Assembly: GCA_030831265.1 (NCBI GenBank)
Contig: JAURLM010000143.1
Span: 1 to 5,798 of the forward strand
Length of the DNA stretch: 5,798 bases
Direction of reading: 5' to 3'
Source: Chloroflexota bacterium
GTDB lineage: Bacteria > Chloroflexota > Dehalococcoidia > Lucifugimonadales > Lucifugimonadaceae
Notes under the pieces: model-generated
What the model was told of the DNA's origin: nothing
The model's input: the letters and a program-made list of their open reading frames with translations, nothing else
Databases searched by the model: none
Part shown: positions 1-5,566 of the stretch, one piece after another
Numbering within the stretch: the stretch's first letter is position 1
Layout: each line of letters opens with the position of its first letter
Made by a program: the position numbers and the translations under genes

Positions 1-177
1 GGGATTTTTAGTTCGTGCCAACCCGGCACGCACATAGGTATCACATCCACAGGCGTCCCGGTTGCGATAAAACGGGGTCCATTGGGCCGTGAAACCCATT
101 TCATCAGGCCGGTCAGCGCTATACTCCGCCGCAAAGCGACAGGTGGCCTATACAACTAACACTCCTGCGAGCATTCC
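1..177. other. Upstream region without a confident gene; short hairpin and ambiguous open frames
   Basis: No gene can be called here with confidence. The plus frame that later carries the first enolase-family gene is open from base 1 to a TAA at 157-159 (52 codons), so it could be the tail of an upstream gene ending 18 bases before the GTG at 178. Two minus-strand frames are also open to the left edge, with ATG codons at 104-102 and 99-97, but neither has a Shine-Dalgarno sequence. No translation resembles a family I know. TATACT (120-125) and TATACA (149-154) look like -10 boxes, but neither has a convincing -35 box at the right spacing. The stretch may be an intergenic leader, a gene end, or part of a dispersed repeat. 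Confidence 0.3.
14..30. repeat. Short GC-rich inverted repeat (hairpin)
   Basis: CGTGCC (14-19) and GGCACG (25-30) form a perfect 6-bp stem around the loop AACCC. Past one mismatch, two further pairs (11-12 with 32-33) are possible. No run of T follows on the plus strand and none follows on the minus-strand reading, so it is not a typical intrinsic terminator. It could be a repeat core, an operator-like palindrome or chance. Confidence 0.3.
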
Positions 178-1422
178 GTGAAAATCACGCACATAGAGAC
201 GGTTCGAGTCCGCGAGCTCCCAGACATCATCTGGGTCCGTATCCACACGGATAGTGGCCTGATTGGTCTTGGCGAGAGCTGGTACGCGGCCAGCACGATG
301 GAGTCTGCAGTTCATGATCACTTTGCACCGCTGCTGGTAGGCAAAGACCCGTTCGCCATTGAGCGCCACTGGCTGAACATGTTCCGACTTTCAGACCATG
401 CAGGTTACGGTGGAGCAGAAATGCGGGCAATTTCTGCAATAGACATTGCTCTGTGGGATATCAAGGGCCAGGCGGCAGGTGTCCCCGTCTACGAACTACT
501 CGGCGGCAAGGTACGAGACAAGATTCGCGTGTATGCCACTGGTGCTCCGTACATCGGTGCAGGGGAACTGGCGAAGGAACTGGTGGCTGACGGCATCATC
601 GCTATGAAGATGGGGCCAACGATCCGAGTCGCAACACCAAGTGAAGGCCAGTACCTGTCCCCTAAAGAACTGGACCACGCGCTACAACCATTCCGGGACG
701 TGCGAGATGCCGTTGGCGGCGACATAAAGATCGCCAATGACGGCCACGGCAAGTGGGCACTTCCGGTGGCTATACAGATAGCACAGGCAATGGAGCCGCT
801 GGACATCATGTGGCAGGAAGACCTGATGCCTCTCCTGAACCCTACTGCGCTGCTCAGGCTCCAGGAATCTACGGCCACGCCAGTCTGTATCTCTGAGCGG
901 CTGCTCTCACGCTGGCAACTCAGGCAATTCATCGAAAACGGCTCAGCCCGCATCGTAATGCCTGACCTCATATGGACCGGGGGAATCAGTGAGACGCATC
1001 GAATCGCAGTCATGGCATCGGCTCAGCAGGTTCCGGTTGCACCGCATGATGCAACTGGACCGGTGAACATCTTCGCCTGTGCTCACATCTGCATGAGCTC
1101 ACCGAACGCCATGATTATGGAACACGTCCGACCGTATTTTTACGGCTGGTATAGCGATTTTGTTGAACCGAATCTGCCCATCGAACACGGCTGGCTTGCG
1201 GCACCACAGGAGCCGGGAATTGGCACACGGTTACGCCCTGAGGTTTTCCAACGCAAAGACGTGTCGACGCGTGTCACCGATGAACGTGTTGCAATACCGG
1301 GAATGCACGACGAAGGATGGCTGGACAACGTCGGCCTGACCCCTGAGATGGCAGAGGACATGGATGACATCTGGCGATTCAGGAAAATGTCTATAGACAA
1401 GACAGAAGGACGGGTCCGATGA
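178..1422 (+). CDS. Enolase-superfamily protein, mandelate racemase subgroup; probable acid-sugar or hydroxy-acid dehydratase (paralog 1)
   Basis: A 414-residue cytosolic enzyme with the family's two domains: an N-terminal capping domain (about 1-115) and a (beta/alpha)7-beta barrel (about 118-350). The expected catalytic set is present. Lys144 is at the end of barrel strand 2. Metal ligands are Asp188, Glu214 and Glu240. His190 forms an Asp-x-His pair, Asp263 and His290 form the general-base dyad, and Glu315 is on the last strand. The Asp-x-His arrangement and the lack of a second strand-2 lysine (Lys-Met-Gly) resemble galactonate-dehydratase-type enzymes more than mandelate racemase. Syn- or anti-elimination of water from a sugar acid or other alpha-hydroxy acid, giving a 2-keto-3-deoxy acid, is therefore inferred; the substrate is unknown. 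The start is GTG. The in-frame stop at 157-159 leaves no earlier candidate, and the protein then begins exactly like paralog 2 (MKIT). The Shine-Dalgarno is weak (GCGAG, 167-171). Its end overlaps the next gene by 4 bases. Confidence 0.93.
   Translation: MKITHIETVRVRELPDIIWVRIHTDSGLIGLGESWYAASTMESAVHDHFAPLLVGKDPFAIERHWLNMFRLSDHAGYGGAEMRAISAIDIALWDIKGQAAGVPVYELLGGKVRDKIRVYATGAPYIGAGELAKELVADGIIAMKMGPTIRVATPSEGQYLSPKELDHALQPFRDVRDAVGGDIKIANDGHGKWALPVAIQIAQAMEPLDIMWQEDLMPLLNPTALLRLQESTATPVCISERLLSRWQLRQFIENGSARIVMPDLIWTGGISETHRIAVMASAQQVPVAPHDATGPVNIFACAHICMSSPNAMIMEHVRPYFYGWYSDFVEPNLPIEHGWLAAPQEPGIGTRLRPEVFQRKDVSTRVTDERVAIPGMHDEGWLDNVGLTPEMAEDMDDIWRFRKMSIDKTEGRVR
1404..1410 (+). promoter_or_regulatory. 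Ribosome binding site of paralog 2
   Basis: AGAAGGA lies 8 bases before the ATG at 1419, inside the end of the first enolase-family gene. With the ATGA overlap it supports this start and suggests translational coupling. It is clearly stronger than the site in front of paralog 1. Confidence 0.7.
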
Positions 1423-2639
1423 AGATCACACAGATCGAGACTATCCGTTTCGGACAGTTCCCAGACCTGATATTTGTCCAGGTTCACACCGACAACGGAA
1501 TCATCGGACTCGGTGAGACGTGGTATGCCGCCAGCACAGTCGAAGCAGCGATACATGACCACTTCGGCCCGTTACTGATTGGCAGAGACCCCTCGGATAT
1601 CGAAGCGCACTGGCAGACGATTTTCCGGCTTTCTGACCACGCGGGTTACGGAGGCGCTGAACTGCGAGCATTGTCCGCACTGGACGTCGCTCTATGGGAT
1701 ATCAAGGGTCAGGCTCTTAAGATGCCGGTGTTCGAGATTCTCGGTGGAGGGACACGGCATCGTATCCGCGTCTACAACACGCTTGGTGTTTACGGAGACA
1801 TCACAGACGGCCACGATGTATGGCGAAAGCCGGTAGACGTGGCAAAGAGCCTGATGGACGAAGGTATTGGAGGCATGAAGTTTTCGCCCACGGACTTCAT
1901 CGCACGCGCATCAGACGGCAACATCCTGTTCAAGAAGCAGCTTGACCGTGCCCTCCAACCGTTCCGTGAGATACGCGATGCTTTCGGCATGAACTTCGAA
2001 ATTGCAAATGACGGTCACGCCAAATGGAATCTCGCCAACGCCATTCGGATTGTCCAGGAAATGGAAGAACTGCAACCTATGTGGCATGAGGAGCTGCTTT
2101 CTCCGCTCAACGAAGAAGCGCACCTGCGCCTACAACAGGCAACAAAGACGCCGATTGCAGTAGCTGAACGCCTGATGACTCGCTACCAGCATCGTCGATT
2201 CATGGAATCAGGCGCAGCCCGCATCGTGATGCCAGACCTCACATGGACTGGCGGTATTTCAGAGGTCAAGAAGATCGCTGAATTGGCATCAGGTCACCAG
2301 TTGCCAATTGCGCCCCATGATTGCGTTGGCCCTGTGAATATGTTCGCCTGTGCGCAGATATGTATGGCCATGCCGAACGTGATGATCATGGAATACAACC
2401 GTGCGATGCACCGAGGCTGGTACGGAGACCTCATTGAGCCAAACTTTGTTGTGAAGGATGGCTTCCTGATGGCTCCGACCGAACCGGGGATCGGCACGCA
2501 CCTCAAGTCCGGCATTCGTGAACGTGCTGACGCAACGGTACGAGTTAGCAACGAAGCCAGAGAACCGTGGCTGTTCTCACGGGAACGCTACACATACCCG
2601 CCAAAAGACATTCAACAAGAGTTTGAGCAAATGGTCTGA
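1419..2639 (+). CDS. Enolase-superfamily protein, mandelate racemase subgroup; probable acid-sugar or hydroxy-acid dehydratase (paralog 2)
   Basis: A 406-residue tandem paralog of the preceding gene. The first 110 residues differ at about 34 positions by hand count (roughly 69% identity). After that it carries about 10 extra residues around 125-140 and remains alignable through the barrel. The catalytic set is intact and shifted by ten: Lys154, Asp198, His200, Glu224, Glu250, Asp273, His300 and Glu325. The strand-2 motif is Lys-Phe-Ser rather than Lys-Met-Gly. Dehydration of a hydroxy acid is inferred from family chemistry; an epimerase or racemase role is less likely but not excluded. The 5' end overlaps the upstream gene in ATGA (1419-1422), and a good Shine-Dalgarno stands 8 bases before the ATG, so the two are co-translated. 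The C-terminal tail (about 375-406) is unrelated in sequence to that of paralog 1. Two intact, diverged copies suggest different substrates, opposite stereochemistry or a mixed oligomer. Confidence 0.93.
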   Translation: MKITQIETIRFGQFPDLIFVQVHTDNGIIGLGETWYAASTVEAAIHDHFGPLLIGRDPSDIEAHWQTIFRLSDHAGYGGAELRALSALDVALWDIKGQALKMPVFEILGGGTRHRIRVYNTLGVYGDITDGHDVWRKPVDVAKSLMDEGIGGMKFSPTDFIARASDGNILFKKQLDRALQPFREIRDAFGMNFEIANDGHAKWNLANAIRIVQEMEELQPMWHEELLSPLNEEAHLRLQQATKTPIAVAERLMTRYQHRRFMESGAARIVMPDLTWTGGISEVKKIAELASGHQLPIAPHDCVGPVNMFACAQICMAMPNVMIMEYNRAMHRGWYGDLIEPNFVVKDGFLMAPTEPGIGTHLKSGIRERADATVRVSNEAREPWLFSRERYTYPPKDIQQEFEQMV

Positions 2640-2660
2640 TGGTGTTTCAGGCAGTTCACA

Positions 2661-2666
2661 AAGGAA
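2661..2666 (+). promoter_or_regulatory. Ribosome binding site that decides the reductase start
   Basis: AAGGAA sits 4 bases before the ATG at 2671. The same frame is open back to an ATG at 2518, but the codons between lie almost entirely inside the end of paralog 2 in another frame and encode no nucleotide-binding fold. The protein read from 2671 reaches the Rossmann glycine motif at residue 12, as is normal in this family. Confidence 0.7.
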
Positions 2667-2670
2667 AAGC

Positions 2671-3738
2671 ATGACAGCAAATAGCAAACGAATCATCTTT
2701 ATTGGCGCAGGCGCAGTTGGCAGCTATCTCGGCGGATGGCTGGACTACACAGGTCACGATGTGATGATCATCGACCCGTGGGCAGAGCAGGTCGAGAAGA
2801 TTCGGTCTGACGGCCTCACAGTCGGAGGCCCTCACGAAACATTTGTCGCCCACCCGAAGATGTACCATCTGCATGAGAACGAGCTTGTGGCACGGCAGGA
2901 AAAATTCGACATCGGTTTCGTCGCCATGAAAGCGTACGACACTCGCTGGGCAGCTCACTTCATAGACCCATTTGTGAAACCTGAAGGCTATATCGTCTCC
3001 TCACAGAACTGCTGGACTGACCCGCTCATAGCCGCCGCAGTTGGTGCGGAGCGAGCAGTTGGGTTGGTGATGTCGTCAATCTCAGTCGCCATGTGGGAAG
3101 CTGGGAAAGTCGAACGCCCCGGAAACACCCGCCGCAGGGACGAGGGCCACGACGTATTCCGCGCTGGTGAGCACGATGGTTCAGTGTCACAGCGCACTCG
3201 CGAACTTATCCAGATGCTCGACCCCATTGACGCGGGACGTACTACGACCAACCTGTGGGGCGAACGCTGGGCAAAGCTTTCCCAGAACAGCATGGGCAAC
3301 CCGGTTGTGGCTGTTTCCGACATGGGAATGTCTGATCTGAACAAAGATGCCCGTGGCCGAGAACTGCAAATACGGCTCGCCGCTGAATGTGCCCGCGTCG
3401 GGCTGGCGCTTGGCTACAAAGTCGAGAAGTTCGGCGGCATGGATCCGAAGACCTGGGCGGACTCGGACCGCGGTGACGTCTATGAAGAGTTGGACGGCGT
3501 GATGTTGGCAAAAGCCGGCGGAGCGAACTGGCGACCTTCGATGGGGCAGGATGTTGTCAAAGGTCGGCCAACCGAGATCAATCAAATGAACGGTTTCGTG
3601 GTAGCGAAGGCAGCGGAGGCTGGCATTGATGCACCGGTGAACGCAGCCATCACAGAAGCGATTCGGGCTATCGACGCTGGTACGCTCAGGCCAGGCAAGG
3701 AAAACATCGAAGCGGTATTGAGTCGGGCCGGTTATTGA
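2671..3738 (+). CDS. Ketopantoate reductase family (ApbA/PanE-like) NAD(P)-dependent oxidoreductase
   Basis: A 355-residue soluble enzyme. An N-terminal Rossmann domain begins with the beta strand RIIFIGAGAVG; its Gly12-x-Gly14-x-x-Gly17 binds the dinucleotide. Lys87 (in VAMKAYD) closes the strand near the cofactor. The C-terminal helical domain holds WAKLSQNSMGNP, where Lys202 and Asn206 match the catalytic lysine and a nearby asparagine of ketopantoate reductases. It also holds a late TEINQMNG motif (301-308), typical of the family. It is longer than E. coli PanE (about 303 residues), with extra sequence around 145-180 rich in Arg, Asp and Glu. Family members reduce 2-keto acids with NADPH. 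Because the gene lies between dehydratases and a carboxylate-type transporter rather than pantothenate genes, I infer a catabolic keto acid as substrate instead of ketopantoate. It starts 31 bases after the upstream stop, and its own stop overlaps a possible small ORF in TGATG. Confidence 0.88.
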   Translation: MTANSKRIIFIGAGAVGSYLGGWLDYTGHDVMIIDPWAEQVEKIRSDGLTVGGPHETFVAHPKMYHLHENELVARQEKFDIGFVAMKAYDTRWAAHFIDPFVKPEGYIVSSQNCWTDPLIAAAVGAERAVGLVMSSISVAMWEAGKVERPGNTRRRDEGHDVFRAGEHDGSVSQRTRELIQMLDPIDAGRTTTNLWGERWAKLSQNSMGNPVVAVSDMGMSDLNKDARGRELQIRLAAECARVGLALGYKVEKFGGMDPKTWADSDRGDVYEELDGVMLAKAGGANWRPSMGQDVVKGRPTEINQMNGFVVAKAAEAGIDAPVNAAITEAIRAIDAGTLRPGKENIEAVLSRAGY

Positions 3739-3782
3739 TGACTGATCATACGGAGGAAATGACCGAAGGAACCCGACGATGA
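3738..3782 (+). other. Possible 14-codon coupling ORF between reductase and transporter
   Basis: ATG at 3738 overlaps the reductase stop (TGATG, 3736-3740) and reads MTDHTEEMTEGTRR to a TGA at 3780-3782, which overlaps the transporter ATG (ATGA, 3779-3782). It therefore bridges the two genes by start/stop overlaps at both ends. A second in-frame ATG at 3759 has GGAGG only two bases before it. The peptide has no recognisable function. Ribosome hand-over from reductase to transporter is an inference; chance in a 40-base spacer is a real alternative. Confidence 0.25.
3765..3770 (+). promoter_or_regulatory. Ribosome binding site of the MFS transporter
   Basis: GAAGGA stands 8 bases before the ATG at 3779, the same spacing as the site of paralog 2. 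It supports this start over in-frame GTG codons at 3803 and 3839. The GTG at 3839 would drop 20 residues, still leave every membrane helix intact, and has AGAGG only two bases upstream. Confidence 0.6.
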
Positions 3783-5125
3783 GGCTATGGCCTTCCACCA
3801 ACGTGAAGTCAGACTCGGCTCGACCGCCTGAAGAGGCTGTGTCTGAACCGAAACCCGGTGAAGGTCGCAGATTTTATGGCTGGAAGCTGGTTGGTGCAGC
3901 CGCAGTCATCAATGGGTTGGGCGGGAGTGTTCACTGGCAGGGGTTCACCGTATTTTTCCTCCCCGTTTCGCAGGGTCTAGGTCTCTCAAGCGCTCAAACC
4001 GCTCTACCGTTCGCACTATCCCGTGCAGAAGGCGGACTAGTCGGCCCGATAACCGGCTGGATGATCGACCGGTTTGGCGTGCGGCCGTTGATGCTCATCG
4101 GCACGATCTGTACCGGCATCGGCTACATCCTGCTATCGAAAACAAGCACCTATCTTGCGTTCGTACTCGTTTACCTGTTCGTTGTTTCACTTGGCTCTTC
4201 AACCGGTTTCATGCAGGCCACGACATCTGCATTGAACACTTGGTTCGTACGACGCCGCGGCGCAGTGATGGGGCTCAACAGTGCCGCATTCCGACTCGGC
4301 GGCGCGTTTGTGGTGCCATTGTTGTCGGTAGCCGTACTGCGATGGGGCTGGGAAACGGCTGCCTTCTACGTGGGATTCGGCATGATCCTCTTGATAGCGC
4401 CCCTGGCGCTGTTCTTCAAGCGATCACCTGAAAGCATTGGCCAGCGACCTGATGGCGATCCGATACCTGTTGTGCCAGAAAAGCCTGTGTCGGAAGACAC
4501 CCCTTCTGTGGCGGCGAACAGCGCAGATGAAGACTGGACAACGCACGATGCTGTCAGGTCACGGGCGTTCTGGGTACTGGCGACCGCAACGGTTCTTCGC
4601 ATGTCTGTACACGGGGCAATATTTGTTCACTTCGTACCGCTACTTGTGTGGAAAGGCGAGGATCAACAGGTTGCCGCAAACCTCGTCGGAGCTATGGCAC
4701 TCGCCTCAGTGCCGGCCATTTTGCTTTTCGGGTGGCTCAGCGATAGGACAAGTCGGCAGGTGATGCTCGCTGTCTCCTACAGTTCATCAGCTGTGGCGCT
4801 GCTCCTGTTGACTGTGGTCCACGGGACGTGGCCTGTATTCGGGGCCATGCTGTTCTTTATCGGTTCGGAAGCCGGGTCATCACTGAACTGGGCGCTTGTT
4901 GGAGATCTGTTTGGGAGAGCCCGTTTTGCAACAATTCGAGGTTTGCTTGCACCGATATACAACGCCGCATTACTGGTAACACCAGTCGCGGTCGGCTGGA
5001 TCTATGACACGACGGGATCGTACCGGCCAAGCCTGCTGGCGGGATCAGTGCTGATGCTGCTTGCAGCGTTCACGTTCCTGCAACTGAAGAAACCGGAGCG
5101 TGGATTGCCGGTGGCGCAGGATTAG
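3779..5125 (+). CDS. MFS transporter, oxalate/formate-antiporter or monocarboxylate-transporter-like
   Basis: A 448-residue inner-membrane transporter. A polar cytosolic tail (1-31) precedes FYGWKLV (32-38), a common opening of this MFS branch. Twelve hydrophobic segments lie near 36-60, 76-96, 103-120, 125-148, 161-182, 193-213, 264-290, 298-320, 328-348, 351-374, 384-408 and 416-437. MFS motif A occurs after helix 2 (GWMIDRFGVRP, 93-103) and in weaker form after helix 8 (GWLSDRTSRQ, 318-327). The central cytosolic loop (214-262) opens with PESIGQRPDGD, typical of monocarboxylate-like carriers. Relatives move small carboxylates by proton symport or exchange. As the last gene of the operon it probably imports the acid handled by the upstream enzymes; this is inferred from position. 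Export of a product is an alternative. Its TAG stop is interlocked with the stop of the convergent VOC gene. Confidence 0.92.
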   Translation: MRLWPSTNVKSDSARPPEEAVSEPKPGEGRRFYGWKLVGAAAVINGLGGSVHWQGFTVFFLPVSQGLGLSSAQTALPFALSRAEGGLVGPITGWMIDRFGVRPLMLIGTICTGIGYILLSKTSTYLAFVLVYLFVVSLGSSTGFMQATTSALNTWFVRRRGAVMGLNSAAFRLGGAFVVPLLSVAVLRWGWETAAFYVGFGMILLIAPLALFFKRSPESIGQRPDGDPIPVVPEKPVSEDTPSVAANSADEDWTTHDAVRSRAFWVLATATVLRMSVHGAIFVHFVPLLVWKGEDQQVAANLVGAMALASVPAILLFGWLSDRTSRQVMLAVSYSSSAVALLLLTVVHGTWPVFGAMLFFIGSEAGSSLNWALVGDLFGRARFATIRGLLAPIYNAALLVTPVAVGWIYDTTGSYRPSLLAGSVLMLLAAFTFLQLKKPERGLPVAQD

Positions 5126-5547
5126 CTTTCGGACGTGTAACCGTTCTCGTCCACTTTGCGCTTAGTTTCGGCATGATCCCCGCGGGTACAAATCTCGATC
5201 CGATTACCATCCGGGTCACGAACAAACAGATGCCGCTGCCCGTCATGACGCACGCCAGGTGCGTCTTCAAGTTTGATCCCGGCTTCCGCCAGTGCCTCGA
5301 TCACAGGATCCAGGTCTTCCACCTCAAAGGCAACATGTTGTCTTAGGTCAGGTCGGCCAGCCGCAGGCGGGTCGATCAGGTGAACCATTGAGCCGTCCAG
5401 CGCTTCCGTCCACGCAAGGGTGTTTCCATCGACCTGGTGCGGGATAACTTCGAGGCCGATGGCGTCTCGATACATCTTCATCGCAGTTGCGCGATCAGAG
5501 ATTGGGAGTCCAACGTGGTTTACAGATGTGATCTTGATCTTCGCCAT
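5122..5547 (-). CDS. VOC-superfamily (glyoxalase/bleomycin-resistance/dioxygenase fold) metalloprotein
   Basis: A 141-residue single-chain protein with two beta-alpha-beta-beta-beta modules (about 6-60 and 69-121), the usual length for one VOC domain pair. The four expected metal positions are visible: His11 (VNHVGLPISD), His56 (MVHLIDPP), His71 (RQHVAFEVED) and Glu118 (DGNRIEIC). The RDPDGNRIEI signature near the end is classical. Members include glyoxalase I, methylmalonyl-CoA epimerase, extradiol dioxygenases and fosfomycin- or bleomycin-resistance proteins, and the sequence does not choose among them. ATG at 5547 is preferred: a TTG three codons earlier has its Shine-Dalgarno only two bases away, and MAKIKITSVNHVG is a normal VOC opening. 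It follows a DUF1697 gene by 19 bases, so the two are probably cotranscribed. The tail after 121 is charged (KRKVDENGYTSES) and outside the fold. Its TAA stop overlaps the stop of the transporter. Confidence 0.9.
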   Translation of the reverse strand: MAKIKITSVNHVGLPISDRATAMKMYRDAIGLEVIPHQVDGNTLAWTEALDGSMVHLIDPPAAGRPDLRQHVAFEVEDLDPVIEALAEAGIKLEDAPGVRHDGQRHLFVRDPDGNRIEICTRGDHAETKRKVDENGYTSES

Positions 5548-5558
5548 TACTTCCAAAT

Positions 5559-5564
5559 CTCCTC
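5559..5564 (-). promoter_or_regulatory. Ribosome binding site of the VOC gene
   Basis: Read on the minus strand, GAGGAG lies 11 bases before the ATG at 5547, in the 19-base gap after the DUF1697 stop. The spacing is somewhat long for the ATG and far too short (2 bases) for the upstream TTG at 5556, which favours the ATG. Confidence 0.5.
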
Positions 5565-5566
5565 GA

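Noticed and set aside
120..154. Promoter with -10 boxes TATACT (120-125) or TATACA (149-154)
   Set aside because: No acceptable -35 hexamer at 16-18 bases from either, so only mentioned in the upstream-region note.
489..1013. Long minus-strand open frame (174 codons)
   Set aside because: It is antisense to the conserved barrel of paralog 1. The translation is rich in Ser, Pro and Arg without any motif, typical of a shadow frame.
2518..2670. N-terminal extension of the reductase from ATG 2518
   Set aside because: It lies almost wholly within paralog 2 in another frame, has no family-like sequence, and a good ribosome site precedes ATG 2671.
3187..3801. Long minus-strand open frame (204 codons)
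   Set aside because: It is antisense to the reductase, which has clear family motifs. The antisense product matches nothing recognisable and has no ribosome site.
3839..3841. GTG 3839 as transporter start
   Set aside because: Possible, since it would begin just before the first helix, but AGAGG is only two bases upstream, whereas ATG 3779 has GAAGGA at a good distance.
5131..5152. GGACG...CGTCC inverted repeat as a terminator for the transporter gene
   Set aside because: The stem is only 5 bp with a 12-base loop, there is no T-run, and it lies inside the VOC coding region.
5548..5556. TTG start at 5556 for the VOC protein
   Set aside because: The Shine-Dalgarno would be only two bases away, and the extra three residues are not needed for the fold.
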